20,845 bases of DNA. Origin: Prevotellaceae bacterium (GTDB taxonomy: Bacteria > Bacteroidota > Bacteroidia > Bacteroidales > Bacteroidaceae). Position numbers and translations under genes: made by a program. Positions 1-7,290 of this stretch are shown in pieces. How positions within the stretch are numbered: the first letter of the stretch is position 1; every line of letters starts with the position of its first letter. Below the pieces are notes generated by a model that did not search any database, was not told the origin of the DNA, and was given only the letters and a program-made list of their open reading frames with translations. Location of the stretch: NCBI GenBank assembly GCA_031262265.1, contig JAISIB010000109.1:1-20845 (forward strand), read 5' to 3'.

Positions 1-1270
1 GTGCGGCAATTCCTTCGGGTACCAATTTCTTTATATCAGCCTCTCCGCCCTGGAAGTAACGGTCTTTCGAGCCGTTCTCCATAGCTTCCAGCGATCCCAT
101 ACCTCGGTAAGATTTGAATTTACGACCATTAAATATAATCGTTTCACCAGGGCTTTCTTCCGTTCCCGCCACCAATGATCCAATCATTACGCTATATCCG
201 CCGGCGGCTAACGCTTTCACTACATCACCCGAGTAACGCAGCCCCCCATCGGCTATCACCGGAATGCCGGTATCCACCAATACTTTTGCAACATCGTAGA
301 CTGCCGACAATTGCGGGACGCCAACGCCGGCAACCACGCGTGTCGTACAAATAGAACCAGGGCCTATTCCAACTTTCACGGCATCTGCTCCCGCTTCAGC
401 CAAGGCACGCGCCGCTTCTCCGGTAGCAATGTTACCTACAATTATATCAATATCCGTAAAACGTGCTTTGGCTTCTTTCAATTTCCGTATCACAGAGGCA
501 GAATGTCCGTGCGCCGTATCAATAACAATGGCGTCTACGCCCGCATCCACCAAGGCTTGCATTCGTTCCAACGTATCCGTGGTCACTCCGACGCCCGCTG
601 CTACCCGCAACCTGCCTTTTACGTCTTTGCAGGCCATAGGTTTATCTTTCGCTTTGGTTATGTCCTTGTACGTAACCAGCCCGATCAGTTTGCCTTCCTT
701 GTCTATAACGGGAAGTTTCTCTATCTTATATTTTTGAAGAATGTCGGCAGCGGCTTCCAAATCGGTGCTCTGAGTAGTTGTTACCAAGTTCTCTTTCGTC
801 ATTACGCTATCCACGCGCTTATTCATATTGCGCTCGAAACGTAAATCTCTATTCGTAACAATACCTACCAGCTTCTTATTTTCGTCTACCACCGGAATAC
901 CGCCAATCTTATATTCCGCCATCAAAACTAAGGCTTCGCCGACCGTCGAGCCTTGCCGAATAGTCACCGGATCGTAAATCATCCCGTTTTCCGCTCGTTT
1001 GACGATGGCCACTTGCTTGGCCTGCTCTTGAACGGACATATTTTTATGAATGACGCCAATGCCGCCTTCGCGTGCAATAGCGATTGCCATTTTTGCTTCC
1101 GTCACCGTATCCATGGCTGCGGTAGCAAAAGGAATCTTCAATTCAATGTTGCGAGAAAATTTCGTTGTTAAATCAACTTCGCGAGGAAGTACTTCGGAAT
1201 AAGCAGGGATTAACAGGACATCGTCGAATGTTAATCCATTCATTACAATCTTATCAGCAATAAAAGACAT
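1..1270 (-). CDS. guaB: Inosine-5'-monophosphate dehydrogenase, C-terminus cut by window edge
   Basis: Converts IMP to XMP with NAD+, the committed step of GMP synthesis, in the cytosol. 423 codons are visible of roughly 490 expected; the 3' end lies beyond the left edge. The protein opens with the typical IMPDH start (FDDVLL near residue 15) and the AAMDTV motif at about 51-56. Two CBS domains are inserted at about 97-210. The catalytic loop GPGSICTTR follows, with the nucleophile Cys308, and then the IADGG motif of the phosphate-binding region. The ATG at 1270 is chosen because translation begins with the family-typical MSF-IADKI. It lies 45 bp downstream of recQ on the same strand, and a perfect TAnnTTTG element sits in that gap, so it may be transcribed both with recQ and alone. 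Identity is secure. Confidence 0.97.
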   Translation of the reverse strand, partial: MSFIADKIVMNGLTFDDVLLIPAYSEVLPREVDLTTKFSRNIELKIPFATAAMDTVTEAKMAIAIAREGGIGVIHKNMSVQEQAKQVAIVKRAENGMIYDPVTIRQGSTVGEALVLMAEYKIGGIPVVDENKKLVGIVTNRDLRFERNMNKRVDSVMTKENLVTTTQSTDLEAAADILQKYKIEKLPVIDKEGKLIGLVTYKDITKAKDKPMACKDVKGRLRVAAGVGVTTDTLERMQALVDAGVDAIVIDTAHGHSASVIRKLKEAKARFTDIDIIVGNIATGEAARALAEAGADAVKVGIGPGSICTTRVVAGVGVPQLSAVYDVAKVLVDTGIPVIADGGLRYSGDVVKALAAGGYSVMIGSLVAGTEESPGETIIFNGRKFKSYRGMGSLEAMENGSKDRYFQGGEADIKKLVPEGIAA

Positions 1271-1293
1271 GTTCTTATTGAATTTATTGCGTG

Positions 1294-1301
1294 CAAATGT
1301 A
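1294..1301 (-). promoter_or_regulatory. Candidate -7 promoter element of guaB
   Basis: Read on the minus strand, the bases are TACATTTG, an exact match to the Bacteroidetes -7 consensus TAnnTTTG. It lies 23 bp upstream of the guaB ATG, within the short recQ-guaB gap. No clear -33 TTTG is visible at 19-21 bp spacing, so this is a half-supported promoter. Confidence 0.45.
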
Positions 1302-1315
1302 ACTGTTTTCTTCCA

Positions 1316-3496
1316 TTAGTTGGCCATCTCCGAGATAAATTTGATACGCACCAAACGAATTTCATCCTCCGTATAATCACTTCCGAGTTCTTCCATGGCG
1401 GCGTCAATACTGTCCGTTGTTGATTCCTTAAAATAGTCGTAGATATCCAACAAATGGTCTTCGTCCATAATATCTTCCAAGAAATAATCAATATTCAGCT
1501 TCGTACCCGAAAACACAATGGCTTCCACTTCATTCAGCAAGTCGTCAAACTCAATACCTTTGGACAACGCTATATCATCTAACGGCACTTTTCGATCTAC
1601 GGCTTGTATGATAGACACTTTCATCTTCGATTTGTTGACTACGGTACGCACTCGCAAATCTTCGGGACGTTCTATTTCGTTCTCATCGCAATGTTTTTTG
1701 ATAAGCACACAGAATTCTGCGCCATAACGCTTCGCCTTACCGGCGCCGACCCCCGGAATATTTTGTAGCTCGTCCAATGTCACCGGATAAATGGTTGCCA
1801 TGGCTTCCAGTGACGGATCTTGGAAAATCACGTACGGCGGAACGCCTAACTTCTTCGATAGTTTCTTGCGTAAGTCTTTCAGCATGGAGAATAAGACAGG
1901 ATCTACAGCACCGAGTCCGCCTCCTCGCGTAGGCGTTTCATCGTCCTCCTCATCAAAGTCGTTGTCCTCCGTAATCTTAAAAGAGACGGGCTTTTCAAGA
2001 AATTGCATGCCGGATTTCGTAACTTTCAGCGTTCCGTAATTCTCTACGTCTTTACTGATATAACCGGCTATCAAAGCTTGTCGAATGACGGCATTCCATG
2101 TTTTTTCTTCCGTACCCATACCGGCTCCGAAAGATTCTAAGTCTTCATGCAAATGAGCTTGTATTTCCGATGTCTCTTTTCCTAATAAGAGATCTATTAT
2201 ATAATCTGATTTGAAATTCTCTTTAACAGCGATGATTGCTTCAACCACCGCGCACAATAAGTCTTTTGCCTCCACTTTCTTTTTGGGATTTAAACAGTTG
2301 TCGCAGTTACCACAATTGCTTTCAAGATATTCTTCACCGAAATAATGCAAAAGTGACTTTCGCCGACAAACGGATGACTCCGCATAGGCGGCAGTCTCAA
2401 TAAGCAATTGTTTACCGATTTCTTGTTCTGCCACCGGTTTTCCTTGCATAAACTTCTCCAATTTCTGCAAGTCTTTGCTGGAATAGAATGCTACGCATTT
2501 CCCTTCTCCACCATCGCGGCCGGCACGACCGGTTTCCTGATAATAACCTTCTAAGCTCTTGGGTATATCATAGTGGATAACGTAGCGCACATCCGGCTTA
2601 TCTATTCCCATACCAAAGGCGATAGTCGCCACAATAACGTCAGTACGCTCCATAAGGAAGTCATCTTGATTCTTTGTTCGCGCCACCGAGTCCATACCGG
2701 CATGATACGGACGCGCATTGATATGATTTGCTTGCAATATCTCAGCCAGTTCTTCTACTTTCTTTCGGCTTAAGCAATATATGATACCTGATTTTTCCGA
2801 ATTATTCTTAATAAATTTGATAACATCTCTATCTATATTGGTGGTCTTCGCACGCACTTCGTAATACAGATTCGGACGATTGAACGAAGACTTGAAGACT
2901 TTGGCGTCTATCATGCCTAAGTTCTTCTGAATGTCATGTTGTACTTTTGGTGTAGCGGTCGCTGTGAGCGCAATGAGCGGAGCTTGTCCGATTTCGTTAA
3001 TGATCGGACGAATACGACGATACTCCGGACGGAAATCATGCCCCCATTCCGAAATACAGTGAGCTTCGTCCACCGCATAAAAAGAGATCTTTACTTCGCG
3101 CAAGAAACTCGTATTATCTTCTTTGGTTAAAGATTCCGGTGCCACGTAGAGTAATTTCGTCTTACCGCTCCGCACGTCTGCCTTCACTTGCTCGATAGAA
3201 GCCCTATTGAGGGAAGAGTTTAAAAAATGTGCTACGCCGTCATCCTCACTGAAGTTGCGCATGGCGTCTACCTGATTCTTCATCAACGCAATCAACGGAG
3301 AAATCACGATGGCCGTACCTTCCATTAATAAGGCCGGCAATTGATAACACAAAGACTTACCGCCGCCCGTAGGCATCAGTACGAAGGTATCTTTTCCATC
3401 CAGTAAGTTGCGGATAATGGCTTCCTGATTCCCCTTAAATGTATCAAAGCCAAAATATTTCTTCAGTTGGCTTGTCAAGTTTATTCCACTTGCCAT
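1316..3496 (-). CDS. recQ: ATP-dependent DNA helicase RecQ
   Basis: 3'-5' DNA helicase acting in recombination and repair of stalled forks. The 726-residue protein has the full RecQ layout: Walker A PTGGGKS (42-48), DEAH box (143-146) followed by CISEWGHDFR, motif VI QETGRAGRD (320-328), and a RecQ zinc site with Cys377, Cys395, Cys398 and Cys401. Next come a winged-helix region (about 410-500), an acidic linker (about 509-520), an HRDC domain (about 530-605) and a C-terminal helix-turn-helix-like region (about 625-724). It is longer than E. coli RecQ (about 610 aa) because of this C-terminal extension, which as far as I recall is common in Bacteroidetes. A good promoter match lies just upstream, so it is probably not dependent on the tig-clpP-clpX transcript. 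Confidence 0.96.
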   Translation of the reverse strand: MASGINLTSQLKKYFGFDTFKGNQEAIIRNLLDGKDTFVLMPTGGGKSLCYQLPALLMEGTAIVISPLIALMKNQVDAMRNFSEDDGVAHFLNSSLNRASIEQVKADVRSGKTKLLYVAPESLTKEDNTSFLREVKISFYAVDEAHCISEWGHDFRPEYRRIRPIINEIGQAPLIALTATATPKVQHDIQKNLGMIDAKVFKSSFNRPNLYYEVRAKTTNIDRDVIKFIKNNSEKSGIIYCLSRKKVEELAEILQANHINARPYHAGMDSVARTKNQDDFLMERTDVIVATIAFGMGIDKPDVRYVIHYDIPKSLEGYYQETGRAGRDGGEGKCVAFYSSKDLQKLEKFMQGKPVAEQEIGKQLLIETAAYAESSVCRRKSLLHYFGEEYLESNCGNCDNCLNPKKKVEAKDLLCAVVEAIIAVKENFKSDYIIDLLLGKETSEIQAHLHEDLESFGAGMGTEEKTWNAVIRQALIAGYISKDVENYGTLKVTKSGMQFLEKPVSFKITEDNDFDEEDDETPTRGGGLGAVDPVLFSMLKDLRKKLSKKLGVPPYVIFQDPSLEAMATIYPVTLDELQNIPGVGAGKAKRYGAEFCVLIKKHCDENEIERPEDLRVRTVVNKSKMKVSIIQAVDRKVPLDDIALSKGIEFDDLLNEVEAIVFSGTKLNIDYFLEDIMDEDHLLDIYDYFKESTTDSIDAAMEELGSDYTEDEIRLVRIKFISEMAN

Positions 3497-3522
3497 TGTA
3501 ATTTATAGTGTTGTATTCAAAA

Positions 3523-3554
3523 CAAAGTTAGAAACAAGTTTCAAGATAGCCAAT
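3523..3554 (-). promoter_or_regulatory. Candidate recQ promoter (-33/-7 pair)
   Basis: On the minus strand the -7 box TAACTTTG (3523-3530) matches TAnnTTTG exactly. A -33-like ATTG (3551-3554, three of four bases of TTTG) lies exactly 20 bp upstream. The recQ ATG follows 26 bp after the -7 box. Confidence 0.6.
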
Positions 3555-3593
3555 AAAAAATGCATTTCTCTTTGAAAAAAAATAATATGACGG

Positions 3594-3611
3594 TTATTTA
3601 TGCAAATAACA
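3594..3611 (-). other. Short inverted repeat downstream of clpX
   Basis: GTTATTT and AAATAAC form 7-bp arms around a 4-nt loop, in the gap after the clpX stop. On the minus strand an A/T-rich stretch with a run of eight T follows about 9 nt later. It could be a weak terminator separating clpX from recQ, but the stem is AT-rich and the T run is not adjacent. Confidence 0.3.
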
Positions 3612-3639
3612 TAGTCTGAAAATCCATTATCTTACGACC

Positions 3640-4878
3640 TTATGCGATTTGCAAACGCGCTAAATTTGCTTTTTCCAGTTGGTGATTGGCATATTCCAAA
3701 GTGACATTGTACGTTGTCAGGCGCGCCGAAGGAATATCATACATCACGTCCATCATAATTGTCTCAACAATGGAGCGCAGACCGCGTGCGCCCAATTTAT
3801 ATTCAATGGCTTTGTCCACCACATAGTCCAATACCTCATCCTCGAACGTTAGTTGTACTCCGTCCATAGCCAGCAATTTTGTGTACTGCTTAATGATAGA
3901 GTTCTTTGGTTCTGTGAGAATGGCTCTAAGTGCCGCCCGATTTAACGGACTCAGGTAAGTTAGGATCGGCAGACGGCCGATTATTTCCGGTATCAAGCCA
4001 AAAGATTTCAAATCTTGCGGTGCAATATACTGCAACATATTGTCTTTGTCCAACGTTTGAGCACGCTGCACGGTATTGTAACCTACCACGTGCGTATTTA
4101 GTCGCTGGGCAATTTTCTTTTCTATGCCGTCGAACGCGCCACCGCATATAAAAAGAATATTTTTCGTGTTTACCGCAATCATTTTCTGCTCGGGGTGCTT
4201 ACGCCCACCCTGCGGCGGAACGTTTACGACAGAACCTTCCAATAATTTCAGCAAACCTTGTTGCACCCCTTCACCGCTAACGTCACGCGTGATCGAAGGA
4301 TTATCTCCCTTACGAGCTATCTTGTCAATCTCATCAATGAAGACAATTCCTCGCTCAGCGTCCTCTACTTTGTAATCGGCCACTTGCAGCAGTCGCGCAA
4401 GCAGGCTCTCTACATCTTCTCCTACGTAACCGGCTTCAGTCAATACCGTTGCGTCCACAATGGTGAACGGCACTTTCAATATCTTCGCAATCGTGCGCGC
4501 CATCAACGTTTTGCCAGTCCCCGTATGGCCGACCATAATGATATTCGACTTCTCAATCTCCACATCATCCGCTGTTGCCTGCGACAAACGTTTATAATGG
4601 TTATATACCGCAACGGAAAGATAACGTTTGGCGTCGTCTTGACCAATGATATACTCGTCTAAGAACCGTTTGATCTCGGCCGGTTTCGGCAACGCCGTCA
4701 GTTGAAACTCTTTCTCCTGTTTCGATTTATCATTCTGCATTCGATGGATGACGTCGTACGACAAGTCTACGCATTGATCACAGATAAATCCATCTATCCC
4801 GACCAGCATGACCGCGACCTCGCTTTCCAAGCGTCCGCAGAAACTACATCGTTGCTCTATGGCTCTTTTCTTTGTCAT
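3640..4878 (-). CDS. clpX: ATP-dependent Clp protease ATP-binding subunit ClpX
   Basis: AAA+ unfoldase that recognises tagged proteins and feeds them to ClpP. The 412 residues show the N-terminal zinc-binding domain (Cys11, Cys14, Cys33, Cys36), Walker A GHTGTGKT (117-124), the substrate-gripping pore loop GYVG (150-153), Walker B with IVFIDEID (178-185), an arginine-finger region around PEIIGRLP and the C-terminal small domain. The loop that docks on ClpP, IGF in E. coli, reads VGY here (265-267). The ATG overlaps the clpP stop codon by one base (TAATG), indicating translational coupling and balanced production with clpP. It is followed by recQ after a 143-bp gap. Confidence 0.97.
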   Translation of the reverse strand: MTKKRAIEQRCSFCGRLESEVAVMLVGIDGFICDQCVDLSYDVIHRMQNDKSKQEKEFQLTALPKPAEIKRFLDEYIIGQDDAKRYLSVAVYNHYKRLSQATADDVEIEKSNIIMVGHTGTGKTLMARTIAKILKVPFTIVDATVLTEAGYVGEDVESLLARLLQVADYKVEDAERGIVFIDEIDKIARKGDNPSITRDVSGEGVQQGLLKLLEGSVVNVPPQGGRKHPEQKMIAVNTKNILFICGGAFDGIEKKIAQRLNTHVVGYNTVQRAQTLDKDNMLQYIAPQDLKSFGLIPEIIGRLPILTYLSPLNRAALRAILTEPKNSIIKQYTKLLAMDGVQLTFEDEVLDYVVDKAIEYKLGARGLRSIVETIMMDVMYDIPSARLTTYNVTLEYANHQLEKANLARLQIA

Positions 4879-5549
4879 TATACAGGCTTACGTACCAACA
4901 CTTCATCTATCATTCCGTACGCTTTGGCCTCTTCCGCCGTCATCCAATAGTCGCGGTCGGAATCCGCCCACACTTTTTCGAACGGCGTCTTCGAGTGATC
5001 GGAGATGATCGTATACAGTTCTTTCTTTAACTTCTGAATTTCTCGCGCCGTGATCTCTATGTCCGACGCTTGTCCTTGTGCGCCGCCCAACGGTTGGTGA
5101 ATCATAACGCGCGAATGCGTCAGCGCCTGACGTTTTCCTTCGGCGCCGGCTACCAACAGAACGGCGGCCATCGAAGCAGCCATACCGGTACATATCGTAC
5201 AAACGGGGCTGTTGACAAACTGCATCGTGTCGTAGATACCAAGGCCGGGATAAACCGAACCGCCGGGTGAATTGATATATATGGATATGTCGCGGGTGTT
5301 GTCTACCGAGTCCAAATACAGCAACTGCGCTTGCAATGTGTTAGCCGTATAGTCGTCTATCTGCGTACCCAAGAAAATGATGCGATCCATCATCAAGCGC
5401 GAGAACACATCCAACTGCGTAACGTTCAGTTGACGCTCTTCCAATATATACGGATTCAGGTAACCGGCCTGCGAGCGGATAGTTTCATCCAACGCCAGCC
5501 CGTTCATACCTAAATGTTTCGTAGCGTATTTCCTAAAATCATCCATCAT
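4878..5549 (-). CDS. clpP: ATP-dependent Clp protease proteolytic subunit ClpP
   Basis: Serine peptidase that forms the tetradecameric degradation chamber served by ClpX. The catalytic triad is visible as Ser126 (GMAASMA), His151 (MIHQP) and Asp200 (DRDYW). An open frame extends to 5579, but I place the start at 5549: AAGGAG lies 6 nt upstream of that ATG, it avoids overlap with tig, and the protein then begins MMDDFRKYATKH, as I recall for Bacteroides ClpP. This gives 223 residues. A second ATG follows immediately. It sits 22 bp downstream of the tig stop and overlaps the clpX start by one base, so the three genes are almost certainly one operon. Confidence 0.96.
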   Translation of the reverse strand: MMDDFRKYATKHLGMNGLALDETIRSQAGYLNPYILEERQLNVTQLDVFSRLMMDRIIFLGTQIDDYTANTLQAQLLYLDSVDNTRDISIYINSPGGSVYPGLGIYDTMQFVNSPVCTICTGMAASMAAVLLVAGAEGKRQALTHSRVMIHQPLGGAQGQASDIEITAREIQKLKKELYTIISDHSKTPFEKVWADSDRDYWMTAEEAKAYGMIDEVLVRKPV

Positions 5550-5555
5550 ATATTT

Positions 5556-5561
5556 CTCCTT
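5556..5561 (-). promoter_or_regulatory. Shine-Dalgarno site setting the clpP start
   Basis: AAGGAG on the minus strand, 6 nt before the ATG at 5549. Strong SD sequences are rare among the genes of this window, so this one is informative: it favours the internal ATG over the upstream in-frame start at 5579, which would overlap tig by 8 bp. Confidence 0.75.
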
Positions 5562-5571
5562 AAATTGTATC

Positions 5572-6921
5572 TTATTCAAACAGTTTGTTGAATTCTTCCG
5601 GAGTGACAGTCTTTGTTTTCAGCGTCACCTGCGGCTTCAAAGCAACCGTCAGTTTGTTGTCGATGACGCGCGACACCAAATGATTGACGTCCTCCTCCTT
5701 TTTCATCATCTCCTTAGCGTAGTTTTCCAGTAGCTCCTCAGGCACATTCATCATGCCGTATTGCGCAAAGCGGGAGCGCGTCTCATTTTTGGCTTCCGCC
5801 AGCACTTCGTCCGGCTCCACCTTCACATTGTTGACTTTGACCAACTTCTCCTTAATCAGATGCCAAGTCAACTCTTCGATGCTTTTGGTATAATGTTCGT
5901 CCACGAAAGCCGCATCTCTGTCCTCGTTATTGGCTTTCATGATGCGCTTCATCAGAGGCTCCGAGTATTCCGGCTTAATCTTATCCATCAGCAATTTACG
6001 CACGTCCAACAGGAGCTTAAAGTCTGCGCTCGGTGCAAATTGCGCCTCGATAGTTTCTTTTACCTTGTTACGAAATTCCTCTTCCGTTTTCACCGTATCC
6101 TTTTCAAAGATCTTGTCAAACAATTCTTGGTCAAGCGGTGCTTCTACGAAGCGGGTAATTTCTTCTATCTTGTAGCTGAAGTCCGATGTCACCTGCTCTG
6201 CCTCTTCCTTCGGTATGCTCAGCAAAGACGCTACTTCGGACGCACTCTCAAAAGCCTTCGTAGGATTAAATATCACCACGCTTTCTTTGGCAGCACCTTT
6301 GAAGAGTGCTTTTTGATCGGCGTCTTTCATATATTCGGGCATCATTACCACTGCATCCCGCGTGAGTCCGCCTTCTTTGGCTTGTCCGTCTTCGTTTAAT
6401 TCGGTCAGCAGACCTTTCAACATATCGTTGTCGGCAAAGCTATCCGCTTGCTCATGCGTTCCCATACGGCTACGATACGAGGAGACTTGCTTATCTACCA
6501 TTTCGTCGGTGACCGCCACCTTATAATAGGTCAGTTTGTCTTTCTTCGACAGTTCCACTTCAAATTGCGGAGCCAGAGCCAGATCAAAGACAAATTCAAA
6601 ATCTTCCATCGTATCGAAATCTATCTCGCCCTGCTTCTCTTCGTTGGGAAGCGGCTCACCTAAGATCTCAATATTATTGTCCTTTATATATTTATAGACT
6701 TCTTGCGATATAAGTTTATTTATCTCTTCCGCCATCGCCGATTTATAATACATTTTCCGAACCAATCCCATGGGCACCATACCCGGGCGAAAACCGGGCA
6801 TCTGCGCTTTGTGTTTGAATGTCTTCAATTGCTTCTCCACCAAATCTTGATAGTCGGCTTTCTCCACTTTCATCGTCAGCATCCCGCTAACGTTGTCGAT
6901 GTTCTGAAACGAAATGTTCAT
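5572..6921 (-). CDS. tig: Trigger factor (ribosome-associated chaperone)
   Basis: Chaperone that binds the ribosome exit tunnel and shields nascent chains. The N-terminal ribosome-binding domain carries the signature region PGFRPGMVP (42-50), followed by a typical helical stretch ending near residue 80. The central FKBP-like prolyl isomerase domain (about 150-250) is strongly diverged and may lack isomerase activity. The remaining about 200 residues are highly charged and helical, as expected for the C-terminal substrate-binding arms. The length of 449 residues is normal. It is the first gene of the tig-clpP-clpX cluster, a grouping conserved in many bacteria that couples folding with degradation. 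A good promoter match lies upstream. Confidence 0.94.
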   Translation of the reverse strand: MNISFQNIDNVSGMLTMKVEKADYQDLVEKQLKTFKHKAQMPGFRPGMVPMGLVRKMYYKSAMAEEINKLISQEVYKYIKDNNIEILGEPLPNEEKQGEIDFDTMEDFEFVFDLALAPQFEVELSKKDKLTYYKVAVTDEMVDKQVSSYRSRMGTHEQADSFADNDMLKGLLTELNEDGQAKEGGLTRDAVVMMPEYMKDADQKALFKGAAKESVVIFNPTKAFESASEVASLLSIPKEEAEQVTSDFSYKIEEITRFVEAPLDQELFDKIFEKDTVKTEEEFRNKVKETIEAQFAPSADFKLLLDVRKLLMDKIKPEYSEPLMKRIMKANNEDRDAAFVDEHYTKSIEELTWHLIKEKLVKVNNVKVEPDEVLAEAKNETRSRFAQYGMMNVPEELLENYAKEMMKKEEDVNHLVSRVIDNKLTVALKPQVTLKTKTVTPEEFNKLFE

Positions 6922-6975
6922 TTTGAGCTGTTGTTTTATTGATATTCAAGTTGTTTTCTATACCTAAAAAGCTCG

Positions 6976-7007
6976 CAAAAATAGTTTTTATTCTTCTAAA
7001 AACCTAA
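6976..7007 (-). promoter_or_regulatory. Candidate promoter of the tig-clpP-clpX operon
   Basis: On the minus strand the -7 box TATTTTTG (6976-6983) matches TAnnTTTG exactly. A TTAG at 7004-7007 (three of four bases of the -33 TTTG) lies 20 bp upstream. The tig ATG is 54 bp downstream of the -7 box, leaving an untranslated leader of roughly 45 nt. Confidence 0.6.
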
Positions 7008-7215
7008 ATAGCACCTGTTTTTTTAGTTTTATAACACGACAGCATCTACTATTCACATACAATAGCAAAAGGAGATACATTCGTATGAACGCGCCTCCCA
7101 TGATTGTGTTATCCTTGTCTTTACGTATATATTTTCACAGCTTGCCCCGTTTCCCCTTATGGGATGAAACGTGCCGACGCTCCTTTCTTTAATGGACTAT
7201 CAAAGGAGTCCTCTC
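7008..7215. other. Intergenic stretch between lptD and tig with no gene recognised
   Basis: Between the tig promoter and the repeat block at the lptD 3' end there are about 210 bp without a supported gene. The only gene-like feature is a 35-codon plus-strand frame starting at 7085 behind a GGAG. It has no recognisable product or promoter and is not called. Confidence 0.5.
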
Positions 7216-7218
7216 CAC

Positions 7219-7290
7219 AAGCGGCTTTGTTATTGCAATAACTTACTCGCTTATTTCAACAAGCGACTTTGTTATTTTAATACCAAGCGA
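7219..7290. repeat. Degenerate 20-24 bp repeat block at the 3' end of lptD
   Basis: On the plus strand AAGCGGCTTTGTTATT (7219) recurs as AAGCGACTTTGTTATT (7261), and a further AAGCGA starts at 7285. A copy in opposite orientation lies between them: the centre GTTATTGCAATAAC (7229-7242) is a perfect palindrome flanked by AAGCG and CGCTT. The block runs into the last codons of lptD (stop at 7277-7279). Related units occur at 11222, about 12782 and 18541. Confidence 0.65.

Noticed and set aside
7085..7192. 35-codon plus-strand frame behind a GGAG
   Set aside because: The upstream GGAG is suggestive, but there is no promoter match, no protein-like composition and no known family. It lies antisense to the region between lptD and tig.
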